This document shows, in pieces, positions 1 to 7,367 of a stretch of 40,895 nt of DNA. How positions within the stretch are numbered: the first letter of the stretch is position 1; every line of letters begins with the position of its first letter. The DNA is from Methanomassiliicoccales archaeon. Lineage in GTDB: Archaea > Thermoplasmatota > Thermoplasmata > Methanomassiliicoccales > UBA472. The notes beneath the pieces are model-generated. The model was not told the origin of the DNA. It made no database searches and saw nothing but the letters and a program-made list of their open reading frames with translations. The translations under genes were made by a program, and so were the position numbers. The DNA lies in the NCBI GenBank assembly GCA_036504055.1, contig DASXVU010000019.1, positions 1 to 40,895 on the forward strand. Direction: 5' to 3'.

Positions 1-391
1 CGATGGTCGCCTTGCTGAGCGGCGATATTGCAGTGGCGATGATGCTGCCAGTCTCTAGGGCTGGACGGGAGGCACAGGTCTTGCATGCGGCATCCGCCGA
101 TTCGAACATACCCATGTTGTAATGGAACTCTCCGGATCTCACCTTCTCAGGCAATGGCACCATGCCGAGTGCGGATGCGCCTACCGGGCAGGCCTGCTTG
201 GCGGCCGGGACCACCAATTTCTCTCCCTTCCTCGCCCTCATGATCGATTGGCAATGCCGGAGCGGCGTTTCGGTGACCAAATAACCTTCGGGTATGGATT
301 GGCCCTTCTTGATCAGGGTGACCGCCACCGGTTCGGTCTTCAAACCGAGAATATCTACCAACTTCCTAGAAAGCTCAGCGTAGTCGCTCAT
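1..391 (-). CDS. DUF169 family protein, C-terminal part missing (runs off left edge)
   Basis: The reading frame starts at ATG 391-389 and stays open to the window edge, giving about 130 residues of an incomplete protein. It begins MSDYAELSRKLVDILGLK and contains the pattern EPVAVTLIKKG near residue 20, which matches the N-terminus of the DUF169 family (PF02596). Three further cysteine-bearing patches are visible: RHCQS near residue 45, ACPVG near 68, and ACKTCASRP near 105. DUF169 proteins are common in methanogens and anaerobes; their biochemical role is not established, though conserved cysteines suggest metal or cofactor binding. A ribosome site (AGAGGGG) lies just upstream, and a TATA-like box sits at 426-434. 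It follows the methyltransferase gene at 635-1471 after a 243-bp gap, so it probably has its own promoter. The family call is by pattern recognition only. Confidence 0.75.
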   Translation of the reverse strand, partial: MSDYAELSRKLVDILGLKTEPVAVTLIKKGQSIPEGYLVTETPLRHCQSIMRARKGEKLVVPAAKQACPVGASALGMVPLPEKVRSGEFHYNMGMFESADAACKTCASRPALETGSIIATAISPLSKATI

Positions 392-425
392 TCTTAACCC
401 CTCTTAACATTCAGAGCATTCTTGA

Positions 426-434
426 TTTATTTAA
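426..434 (-). promoter_or_regulatory. TATA-box-like element for the DUF169 gene
   Basis: On the minus strand the sequence reads TTAAATAAA, 35-43 bases upstream of the ATG at 391. This spacing would place transcription start about 10-15 bases before the start codon, leaving room for the AGAGGGG ribosome site. Inferred from position and composition only. Confidence 0.45.
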
Positions 435-454
435 CCATGTCGTTATTCAAACAT

Positions 455-477
455 CAATATTCTTATCGATAATATTG
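455..477. repeat. AT-rich inverted repeat, 7-bp arms
   Basis: CAATATT at 455-461 and AATATTG at 471-477 are perfect reverse complements with a 9-base spacer. It lies between the methyltransferase stop (635) and the DUF169 promoter (426-434). It could be an operator for the DUF169 gene or part of the 3' end of the upstream transcript. The remaining gap (392-634) shows no convincing gene. Confidence 0.3.
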
Positions 478-634
478 ACGAACATTTACCGATTTTCCGG
501 CGAACCTGCGTAACGTAATCTTAACGATCGAAATGATAAAAATGTCGATTACAAAGAGAATCGATTGTGCCATACAATTTCGCACAGCAGGCTGATGAGT
601 GTTCCGGAGATCGGGACGGACCAGACCTGTTCGA

Positions 635-1471
635 TCAAGAGATGGAACAGACCCATCTGTCATAGAACGCGTCGCGGTTGTTCTCGAACAGATCTACCTT
701 GCGGCCATTGGTGACGCACCAACCCTTTACCCTCTCCGCTTCATCCTTGGTCTCCACGGTCATAAGGGTCTCAACGGTCAGCTTGAGGGTCTCTTCGATG
801 ATCGCCCTCCATACGTACTCGTTGAAGTTGTTGATGGAACCCGCCATCAGGACCAGACCGAGCGGGGCTTTGGGAGCCAGTATGCCAGCCCTGGTCGCAT
901 CGATGCACATCGTACCCTCTGGCATAAGACGGCCCTTCATCATGCCCAGGGCCAGAAGGCCGGGATCGTTGTCGTAGGCGATCGGGATCAAGCCCAATTG
1001 TCGAAGTGCGGCGGAACCAAGACCAGACCCGCAGGCCACATCCAGGCAGCCTTGGCCGATCCTTTCTCCCCACACCTCGTTGATCAGTTCCTGCACCATC
1101 GTGCACCGCTCGGGTGAAAAGTCCTCGATCGCCGGAGGAACTTGCTGGAGAAGCTTCTCGGAGAAATGTTCCCGCATCGCGGCGGCGAACTCCGCCTTGT
1201 CGGTCTGGAATATCTCGCCGCCCAAGGCCTCGTACCGTTCGACGATCTCCACCTTCGGTCTCCTGAGGAGAAAACTGGTCGCACGCCATCCCTTCGGGGT
1301 CTTTACGGCGAAGGACAGAGGCCATTCCTCCTCGTCGATCAGCATACGGCTCTCGATGGCCTCGATGATCCTGACCTCTTCGGTGAATCGGTCATCGAGC
1401 ATTTGCTCATATGATTGCTCAAGGAAGTCCATGCCATCGAAGAGCTCGAAAAGATCGGATGCCCAGGTCAT
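635..1471 (-). CDS. Class I SAM-dependent methyltransferase
   Basis: A 278-residue protein. The glycine-rich SAM-binding motif I is clear near residue 142 (LDVACGSGLGSAALR), followed by an acidic residue at the end of the next strand (IAYDND) as expected for ribose binding. The roughly 135-residue N-terminal part is unlike a standard methyltransferase and probably recognises the substrate. Substrate is unknown: it could act on a small molecule, a protein or a cofactor. A TATA-like GCTTATAGG lies near 1502-1510 on the minus strand. The gene sits at the outer end of a one-carbon island, but nothing in the sequence ties it to corrinoid chemistry, since corrinoid methyltransferases do not use SAM. 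The fold assignment is secure; the function is not. Confidence 0.8.
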   Translation of the reverse strand: MTWASDLFELFDGMDFLEQSYEQMLDDRFTEEVRIIEAIESRMLIDEEEWPLSFAVKTPKGWRATSFLLRRPKVEIVERYEALGGEIFQTDKAEFAAAMREHFSEKLLQQVPPAIEDFSPERCTMVQELINEVWGERIGQGCLDVACGSGLGSAALRQLGLIPIAYDNDPGLLALGMMKGRLMPEGTMCIDATRAGILAPKAPLGLVLMAGSINNFNEYVWRAIIEETLKLTVETLMTVETKDEAERVKGWCVTNGRKVDLFENNRDAFYDRWVCSIS

Positions 1472-1529
1472 TCTTGATCGGACCCTGGAAGCTTTGCGCC
1501 CCTATAAGCCCATCGAATTATCCTTGTCT

Positions 1530-1811
1530 TCAAAGATATGGCAACTGCCTTCTTTCATATTCGTCTATAAGGGCCATGCGGTACTCCTTTTCAAGGGCCT
1601 CGTTGATCCCGTTGTTCTCCAGGAACCTGGTCATCAGCTCATCGGTGATCCTGTTCCTGTCCTTGAGGTGCAAACGGAACACATCCTCCATTATGTCGTC
1701 GATGCCCAACGCATCGACAAAACGGTCCTTGACCCACAGTTTGTACGAAGTCAGACCGATCCCGGGATCCCCACATTCTGCGCATTCCAGCTTCTTTTCT
1801 TCCTCTGCCAT
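1530..1811 (-). CDS. Small CxxC protein, unknown function
   Basis: A 93-residue hydrophilic, mostly helical protein with one CxxC pair (Cys10, Cys13: CAEC) at the N-terminus and an acidic, charged remainder. One pair of cysteines is not enough for a zinc ribbon unless the protein dimerises. The start is well supported: a strong ribosome site GAGGTGA lies 4 bases before the ATG, and an ATAGATATA element lies about 45 bases further up. It is placed between a SAM methyltransferase and a Nudix gene, all on the minus strand, each apparently with its own promoter. I do not recognise the family. Confidence 0.6.
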   Translation of the reverse strand: MAEEEKKLECAECGDPGIGLTSYKLWVKDRFVDALGIDDIMEDVFRLHLKDRNRITDELMTRFLENNGINEALEKEYRMALIDEYERRQLPYL

Positions 1812-1908
1812 CAGCTCACCTCGGTCGTTGGTTAGAGACGTCCCATTCTGGTCCTATATCTATACCATTCACGTACGTTGAAGATATACTGTTCGATTGA
1901 TGGACCGA

Positions 1909-2457
1909 TCAGATCCCGTCCAAGGCATCCATCGAACGCATGAACCTGATCCCGACCTGATGCAGCTCAACCATCCATTCCATCAAGCGGGGGTCGCCAA
2001 CGGAAGGGGTCAGGTCGAAGAGTCTTGCCTCATCGATCCGGTCGCTATCCAGGGGGTCAAGATCTGATGTTGCCGTTTCTGCCACGACCACGAAATACCA
2101 TCTCAGGCAGGTCATATCATTGTATAGACAGGTGATCCTTTGACATTGGGGGACCCCTAAAGGTATGATCTTTACCCCGGCCTCCTCCATCGCCACCCGG
2201 ATTGCGGCTTCGATGATCCCTTCGCTCGATCCTATCCGACCCATGGGGAGAAGCCAATCTGACGCTTCTTTTCTTTTGACGAAAACGCAGGATCCGGCCA
2301 AATTGAAAATGAGGAGGACTACCGTGCCTGAGGAATTGAGGGAACCGGTTCTCTCTGCAGGCCCCTCAATGGGCCAGACCCGGTCCACGAACGACGGATT
2401 GCCGTAAACAGCGACCAGTTCCTGCCACCGTTCATCGTCTGGCTTTTCCTCTATCAT
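1909..2457 (-). CDS. Nudix-fold hydrolase with an altered Nudix box
   Basis: A 182-residue protein. Residues 40-130 show the Nudix fold: a strand with VFVKRK, then WLLPMGRIGSSE, then the helix ending RVAMEEAGV. The family signature is G-x5-E-x7-R-E-U-x-E-E-x-G-U. Here Gly73, Glu79, Arg87, Glu91, Glu92 and Gly94 are kept, but the Glu after Arg87 is Val88. That glutamate is a metal or catalytic residue in classical Nudix enzymes, so activity may be reduced, moved to another residue, or lost. The usual substrate class is nucleoside diphosphates linked to another moiety; the particular substrate cannot be told. A TATA-like CTTTTTATCC at about 2487-2496 would give a short leader or leaderless message. 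Confidence 0.8.
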   Translation of the reverse strand: MIEEKPDDERWQELVAVYGNPSFVDRVWPIEGPAERTGSLNSSGTVVLLIFNLAGSCVFVKRKEASDWLLPMGRIGSSEGIIEAAIRVAMEEAGVKIIPLGVPQCQRITCLYNDMTCLRWYFVVVAETATSDLDPLDSDRIDEARLFDLTPSVGDPRLMEWMVELHQVGIRFMRSMDALDGI

Positions 2458-2513
2458 GCCGCATGGATGTTGGTCGGAACGAGGATAAAAAGGCTCGGTC
2501 CGAGAGAACGGAT

Positions 2514-3377
2514 TCAGATGGTGATCTCACTGCCGGAAGGCAGCATGTCGAACCCGACGAACCGGTCGGACATCATCTTCAGTGCCTCGAAACCGGTGCA
2601 ATGGGTTGGGGCGATCCGATCCACTCCCAGCGCCTTCAGCCCATCCATCGTCTTGAGGATGCGGTCCTTGCCGGCGGAGCTCAGGTGGAACCCGCCTATG
2701 ACCATGTATATCCGCTTGTCGAAGGACTTCTTTGCCTGGGTGACCACGTTCACTATGCCCGGATGGCCGCATCCGGAAACGATCACCAGGCCCTTCTTGG
2801 TCTGGATGAAGAGCGCCTGCTCCTCGTAGACCTCGTCGTTGACCGGACAACCGGGCTCTTCCTCCCTGAGGAACCGGTCCTGGACCTCGAACTTCGATTC
2901 CCGCACGATCTGGCCGGACGTCTTCACTCCCGGGACGATCTCCACGCTGGAAGAGGACAGGTTGAGCTTTGCTCGGGGCAATGCGTCGATCAGCTCTTTA
3001 GGGGCGCTTATGTCCCTCTTGGTGCCGTCTATGGCGACGGCGAAGCGCTTCGAGGTGAACAGTTTGGGATCGCCATATATCGGCACTCCGGCCTCTATCA
3101 TTGATACAAGACCGCCCATGTGATCATAGTGGCCATGGGAGATGAAGACGGCGTCGATGTCGCTTGGCCTGAAACCTAAAAGGTTGAGGTTGTGCGCGAA
3201 GACCATCTGTGATGCACCGGTATCGACCAGCACCCTCTTCCCTTCGTCGGTCTCGACGAGGATCGACAGCCCATGCTCGGAAAGGAAGTGTCGGTCAGGC
3301 CGGTCAAGGCGCTTGACCACCTTGGAATAGTTGAACGACGTGCCCGAAGTGTTGTCAACGACTGATATTATCCGCAC
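2514..3377 (-). CDS. Metallo-beta-lactamase-fold metal-dependent hydrolase (COG1237 type)
   Basis: A 287-residue protein. The MBL metal-binding motif HGHYDH is at residues 81-86, preceded by the DTGAS turn at 52-56. Later histidines occur in GCGHPG and GGFHLSS, as expected for two-metal sites. It resembles the COG1237 subgroup often annotated in methanogens as a dihydropterin-ribofuranosylaminobenzene 5'-phosphate synthase, a name I would not transfer without proof. The start is GTG at 3377, directly abutting the RamA stop codon TAA (3380-3378) with no spacer, so translation is almost certainly coupled to RamA. An AGGAG lies about 13 bases upstream inside the end of ramA. The context suggests a role beside corrinoid activation or methyl transfer, which is inference. 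Confidence 0.82.
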   Translation of the reverse strand: MRIISVVDNTSGTSFNYSKVVKRLDRPDRHFLSEHGLSILVETDEGKRVLVDTGASQMVFAHNLNLLGFRPSDIDAVFISHGHYDHMGGLVSMIEAGVPIYGDPKLFTSKRFAVAIDGTKRDISAPKELIDALPRAKLNLSSSSVEIVPGVKTSGQIVRESKFEVQDRFLREEEPGCPVNDEVYEEQALFIQTKKGLVIVSGCGHPGIVNVVTQAKKSFDKRIYMVIGGFHLSSAGKDRILKTMDGLKALGVDRIAPTHCTGFEALKMMSDRFVGFDMLPSGSEITI

Positions 3378-5027
3378 TTAATGGTCATCTCCTCTTCTTA
3401 CCACCGCGAGTTTGCTGAACTGATAAACGTTCTCTGGACAGACTGTCTCACAATGCTTGCAGGCGGTGCCCAGACAGTACTCGGTCGCGATCCGGACCTT
3501 GAACTTGTCCTCACCCATCGGCAATATCTTCAGTGCGCGCTCCGGACACTCAAGCTCGCATTTCTTGCATCCGATACAGCCCTCGAAGGACCCGATGAGA
3601 TAGACCCCGACATCTTCCAATGTCTTGAGGCCCCCTTCCCCGATGACCGGGATATCGCTGCTCACTATGCGCAGCATCTCCTTCGGACGAACTATATCTG
3701 GCATGGGTCGATATCCTCCTTGTTCCAGCAAGGTGTTGAACAGTTCGAAGGGCATGCCCTCATCCCAGTAGGCCAGCTCATTGACGTAATGATCCTCGAA
3801 AACCTTGCTGGTCGCGAACATTATGTGTTTGGAGGCGATGGAGTTGGCCACGTCCTGCATATGGTCCAGTCCGTTGTCGTCGACCAGGATCTCATACGCC
3901 ATCATCAGGGAGGTGTTTCCCGCCTGCACCGTTCTTTCCAGCACCCGCGGCACCAGGCCCACGGTCTGCGCCTTGAGCGGGTCCACGTAGGTGCCCGATG
4001 CCCCTGCCAGGTACATGGTCTTGACCTCCGCATCATCTATGCCGACGTCTTGGATGAGCGTCCGGTGACCGGCTCGGATGGCGCCCATCGCCTTTCCCGC
4101 CTCCTTTAGGTCGTGCTCCGTGAAGGTTATCCCATTCATCATGTGGATCATATGGTCCGGAGTGTCGATCCGAGGCAGTTTGATGATGCCGGTTTCCAGA
4201 CCGACCGCCACAGCGGCCACGACCCCTGTGCCGGTGATGCCCCGCGCCCTCAGGTTCTCGATGATCTTGACCTGGTTGTTCCTTGGCCCCACCAGCGCCG
4301 CCTTGCGCGGATGGAGGTGCTCGTCCAGCACATAGTTGTACCACATGTCGTCCGGCCCGATGGCCAGGTCAGAGACCGCTTCTGGTGCCGCCAGCATTCC
4401 GAACTTGATCGACTGGCCCTCCATGGCCGGTCCTGCCGCGGCCGAACCCGTGTAAAGCTCCCCATTATGGTAAAGGCCCATCTCGGCGTTGGTGCCGTAA
4501 TCAGTGACCATACAGGTCTCCTTCTTCTCCAGGAGCTTGGTCTTGATGATCATCGCCAGGGCATCGGCCCCGATCTCGTGACGGATCGAGGGCGGGATCC
4601 GAACATCCGCGGTCTGCCTCACTGACTTGAGGCCTAATTCCTCTGCCTTGATGACGTGGGCCCGACGTTCCGGGACCTTGATCTTGAGCCGACTGAGAAG
4701 AGATTGTCCGGCGAATGCCAGGTCCCTGATCTCAATGTTCTCGAACATGGACAGCTGGGCGGGATTGCCACAGACCGCGATCCTTTCGATATCCTCCGGC
4801 CTCGCCCCATGCAGTTCGATCAGATGGTCGACCGTCTCCATGATGATGCTGTGCCCGACCTCATTACCGTTCTCCATCCAGAAATGCAGATGGTCCATGA
4901 TGTTGGCCCCAGGGAGCGGGTGCCTCATGGTGATGGAGGTGGAAACGATCTTGCCTTTCTTTGAAAGATCCACCAGGTGCGAACGGTAGCCGCTTGTTCC
5001 CAGGTCTAGAGCTACACCGTATGCCAT
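3378..5027 (-). CDS. ramA: RamA-type corrinoid protein reductive activator (ATP-dependent, two 4Fe-4S)
   Basis: A 549-residue protein. The N-terminus has the ASKHA phosphate loop (ALDLGTSGYRSHLVD, residues 7-21), and the core carries further DUF4445/RACo-type motifs such as TDYGTNAEMGL. The C-terminus has two 4Fe-4S motifs: Cys484, 487, 490, 494 and Cys518, 523, 526, 530. This N-to-C arrangement matches RamA of Methanosarcina, which uses ATP to reduce Co(II) to Co(I) in methylamine corrinoid proteins. Bacterial RACo proteins have an N-terminal ferredoxin instead, so RamA is the better fit. A TATA element (GATAAATAG) at 5055-5063 predicts a nearly leaderless transcript. The MBL hydrolase gene follows with zero spacing. 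The likely client is the corrinoid protein at 10544-11182. Confidence 0.93.
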   Translation of the reverse strand: MAYGVALDLGTSGYRSHLVDLSKKGKIVSTSITMRHPLPGANIMDHLHFWMENGNEVGHSIIMETVDHLIELHGARPEDIERIAVCGNPAQLSMFENIEIRDLAFAGQSLLSRLKIKVPERRAHVIKAEELGLKSVRQTADVRIPPSIRHEIGADALAMIIKTKLLEKKETCMVTDYGTNAEMGLYHNGELYTGSAAAGPAMEGQSIKFGMLAAPEAVSDLAIGPDDMWYNYVLDEHLHPRKAALVGPRNNQVKIIENLRARGITGTGVVAAVAVGLETGIIKLPRIDTPDHMIHMMNGITFTEHDLKEAGKAMGAIRAGHRTLIQDVGIDDAEVKTMYLAGASGTYVDPLKAQTVGLVPRVLERTVQAGNTSLMMAYEILVDDNGLDHMQDVANSIASKHIMFATSKVFEDHYVNELAYWDEGMPFELFNTLLEQGGYRPMPDIVRPKEMLRIVSSDIPVIGEGGLKTLEDVGVYLIGSFEGCIGCKKCELECPERALKILPMGEDKFKVRIATEYCLGTACKHCETVCPENVYQFSKLAVVRRGDDH

Positions 5028-5054
5028 GGAATCATGGCAGGAATTGTATACTGT

Positions 5055-5063
5055 CTATTTATC
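5055..5063 (-). promoter_or_regulatory. TATA box of the ramA-MBL operon
   Basis: Minus-strand GATAAATAG lies 28-36 bases upstream of the ramA ATG, the right distance for an archaeal promoter with a very short leader. The same 144-bp gap carries GATATATCAA at about 5098-5107 on the plus strand, which could serve the divergent URO-D gene. Confidence 0.55.
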
Positions 5064-5171
5064 AACTATCTCGAAATTGCCTACTTCCCGGAATGACTGG
5101 ATATATCAACAATCGTTCCATCGGTGAAGGCCACAATAGACTTTTATCGGCCACACTGCGTAGGTCTGTCC

Positions 5172-6212
5172 ATGAGCCCGAAACAAAGGTTCCATGCGGC
5201 CCTGGATCTTCGACCGGCAGACCGGGTCCCTGTATTCTATCAGCACCTCGGCGCAGCCAAATGGATCCTGGAATCCTCTGGGCTCAGGATATATGATGGT
5301 TTTCATGATCCGGAGGTCTTCTCCAGGCTGGCCCTGGAAGCCTACCGCCTGTATGGCTATGACACGGTGATGGCCGGTTGGGGGGACCTCTTGGTGGAGG
5401 CACAAGCTCATGGTATGGAGTGGAAATTCCCGGAGAAGGACTTCTATCCGCGGGCGGTCAAGTACCGTTCTCTCACAGAAGCGGATGGATTGGCTCCGGT
5501 CGAACCCCTGAAGGACAGGTTCTGGTCCGTGCCGATCAAGGCCGCGAGCAGGATGGTGGAGAAGGTGGGGGAGGAGGTTGCCGTCGTCGGGTGCACCAAC
5601 GCCCCGATGCTGGTCGTCTATGAGACATTTGGAATGGAAACGGTCCTGATGGCGATGTTCTCGGACCCTGGACCGATCGACAAAGCTCTGGGTACGGTCA
5701 CTGATTCCTTGCGCCTTTACGGAGATGCGATCCGTGCGGCCGGAGTTGATTCGGTCTTTATCGACTCCAGCTCGGCCGGCATGGAGATGGTGAGCAAGGA
5801 GATGTATGAGGCCCATGACCGCCCTTGTCTCGGCTCGCTGATGGAAACGTTCCATCGACAGGGGTTGAGGACGATCCTGCATAACGATTCATCGATGCCG
5901 CTTTGGCTGTCGCAGATGGACCTTCTTCCGGACGCTCTGCATCTGCACTTGAAGAACGTCGATCTCCAGACCCTGATAGACAAGGTCAAAGGACGGACCT
6001 GCCTGTTCGCCGGGATCGATCACCAGGAACTGCTGTTCAAACGCACTCCCGAGGAGATATCAGGGGCGGTGGAGGGTTTCCTAAGCATGTGGGGCGATAC
6101 GCCAGGCGTGGTCATAGCGCCGGGTTGCGAGCTGCCATACAAGACGCCGAAGGAGAACATAAAAGCCCTGAAGGACGCGGCGATCAAGTTCAGCCACCGC
6201 AAAAGTCCCTGA
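5172..6212 (+). CDS. URO-D-fold methyltransferase-like protein with altered zinc site
   Basis: A 346-residue protein from ATG 5172, which fits the family start (MSPKQRFHAALDLRPADRVP); an open frame extends upstream to 5124 but without family similarity. It is a TIM-barrel member of the uroporphyrinogen decarboxylase / MtaA superfamily, ending with the usual APGCELPYKTPKENI block. In MtaA/MtbA enzymes zinc is held by a His-x-Cys pair and a distal Cys. Here the first site reads His237-Asn-Asp239, and only the distal Cys319 is kept. Either zinc is bound through Asp, or the protein no longer activates a thiol. It may therefore be the substrate-side (demethylating) methyltransferase of this island, or a decarboxylase-like enzyme. 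It is divergent from ramA and convergent with the canonical MtaA/MtbA gene. Confidence 0.8.
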   Translation: MSPKQRFHAALDLRPADRVPVFYQHLGAAKWILESSGLRIYDGFHDPEVFSRLALEAYRLYGYDTVMAGWGDLLVEAQAHGMEWKFPEKDFYPRAVKYRSLTEADGLAPVEPLKDRFWSVPIKAASRMVEKVGEEVAVVGCTNAPMLVVYETFGMETVLMAMFSDPGPIDKALGTVTDSLRLYGDAIRAAGVDSVFIDSSSAGMEMVSKEMYEAHDRPCLGSLMETFHRQGLRTILHNDSSMPLWLSQMDLLPDALHLHLKNVDLQTLIDKVKGRTCLFAGIDHQELLFKRTPEEISGAVEGFLSMWGDTPGVVIAPGCELPYKTPKENIKALKDAAIKFSHRKSP

Positions 6213-6253
6213 TTGATATTCGAGTCGTTCAAGAAGTTAAAAAAATCGTTGAT

Positions 6254-6271
6254 AGGGGGATCTCTCCCCCT
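6254..6271. terminator. Hairpin between convergent genes
   Basis: AGGGGGA (6254-6260) and TCCCCCT (6265-6271) form a perfect 7-bp stem with a 4-base loop, between the stop of the URO-D gene (6212) and the stop of the MtaA/MtbA gene (6279). A run of As (6239-6245) precedes it on the plus strand, which is a T-run for minus-strand transcripts. It probably ends both transcripts. Confidence 0.55.
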
Positions 6272-6278
6272 TAAGAAT

Positions 6279-7289
6279 TTACTCTTTGGCGCCCTTGACC
6301 ATCGCCTGGATATTGGCCAGAGGCACACGTGCCGCCAGTCCGCATCCCGGTGCGATCAGGTTGAAGCCGGCTTCCTTGCAACGCTTCCCTGCAGCCTCGC
6401 ACTCTTCCGGTGTGCCCTGCAGCAACGGCCTGACCACTCCGACGTTTCCGACGAGAGCGACCCTTCCGCCTACGAGCCTGACCGCTTCTTCCGGCTCGAC
6501 CTTCTCCTCGATCGACAATCCGTTCACGCCGGTGTCGATCATGTGGTCCAGCAGGACGGTGGTGTTGCCGCAGATGTGCAGGACGGTCTTGGTCTCCCCG
6601 ACGTCTTCGAAGCATGCCTTGATGGACGGCTTGCTGTACTGGTCGAACAGTTCGGCGGACATCATGTCAGTTGACGACGACGGGTCGCTCATGACTATGA
6701 CATCTGCGCCGGCGGCTGCCAGTGCGGTACAGTAGGCCTTCTCGATCTTGGTCGCGATGTCCACGAACTTCTGCACGGCGTCCGGGTTGACGATCATCCA
6801 CAACAGCAGGTTCTCGGTTCCGACCAGGTGTCCGGCGATTGTGACCGGTCCGGTGGTACCGACAACGATCGGGTATTCCTTTCCGACCTTTGCCTTGGCG
6901 ATCTTTACTGCCTCGATGACGGTCTTCATCCTGCCCAGTGAGGTTATGTTGTCCGGGATCACTACCTCGGAGTCCTCATTGAACGCGTGCTTCTTGACCA
7001 TCGGGGTCCTGTCCTGGCCACCCAGGTTTACGACACAACCCATGATCTCAGCCTCGACGGTAAGGCAGTATGGCATCCTGACGGACTCTAGACCCAATAC
7101 CTTCGGGACACCCATGGCCAGTTCGGCCATCTTATGGGCGTCGGTGTGGGCTTCGGGCCAGTATACCTTGACCGCGTCCATCACATCAACAGTTGCGCTC
7201 TGCGTGAAGCATACAACTGGAGGCCTGTCAACTTCCTTCAAATCAAGAGCGGCGAGAACGCGCTCCCTCGGAGTCATTTTGCTAGCCAC
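6279..7289 (-). CDS. Methylcobamide:CoM methyltransferase (MtaA/MtbA type)
   Basis: A 336-residue protein of the MtaA/CmuA branch of the URO-D family. It carries the zinc motif His238-Ile-Cys240 followed by Cys316 in LIAPGCGL, the ligand set known to bind and activate the coenzyme M thiol. The enzyme moves the methyl group from a methylated corrinoid protein to coenzyme M. Whether it prefers methanol (MtaA), methylamine (MtbA) or methylthiol corrinoid partners cannot be decided from sequence alone. The start is GTG at 7289, with a strong GGAGG site 7 bases upstream; an in-frame ATG follows four codons later. Its promoter contains a 14-bp palindrome (7308-7321). The corrinoid protein at 10544-11182 is the obvious local partner. 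Confidence 0.9.
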   Translation of the reverse strand: MASKMTPRERVLAALDLKEVDRPPVVCFTQSATVDVMDAVKVYWPEAHTDAHKMAELAMGVPKVLGLESVRMPYCLTVEAEIMGCVVNLGGQDRTPMVKKHAFNEDSEVVIPDNITSLGRMKTVIEAVKIAKAKVGKEYPIVVGTTGPVTIAGHLVGTENLLLWMIVNPDAVQKFVDIATKIEKAYCTALAAAGADVIVMSDPSSSTDMMSAELFDQYSKPSIKACFEDVGETKTVLHICGNTTVLLDHMIDTGVNGLSIEEKVEPEEAVRLVGGRVALVGNVGVVRPLLQGTPEECEAAGKRCKEAGFNLIAPGCGLAARVPLANIQAMVKGAKE

Positions 7290-7307
7290 TAAATTCCCTC
7301 CAATAAC

Positions 7308-7321
7308 ATCTTAAATAAGAT
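7308..7321 (-). promoter_or_regulatory. Palindrome over the TATA region of the MtaA/MtbA gene
   Basis: The plus strand reads ATCTTA-AA-TAAGAT, a perfect 6-bp inverted repeat. On the minus strand it contains the TATA-like TTATTTAAGA, 19-32 bases upstream of the GTG start. A dimeric regulator binding here would block TBP, so a repressor site is plausible. No regulator gene lies next to it. Confidence 0.45.
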
Positions 7322-7367
7322 ATTCGTCCGCATTATCTAGATTATATTACTTCAATGTTTCTCCGGG

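Noticed and set aside
463-663. 66-codon minus-strand frame with a hydrophobic stretch, starting inside the methyltransferase gene
   Set aside because: The hydrophobic run comes from AT-rich intergenic DNA, there is no ribosome site, and its first codons overlap the neighbour in another frame.
6279-7289. True uroporphyrinogen decarboxylase for haem synthesis
   Set aside because: The His-x-Cys and distal Cys zinc site marks the corrinoid:CoM methyltransferase branch, and haem genes are absent.
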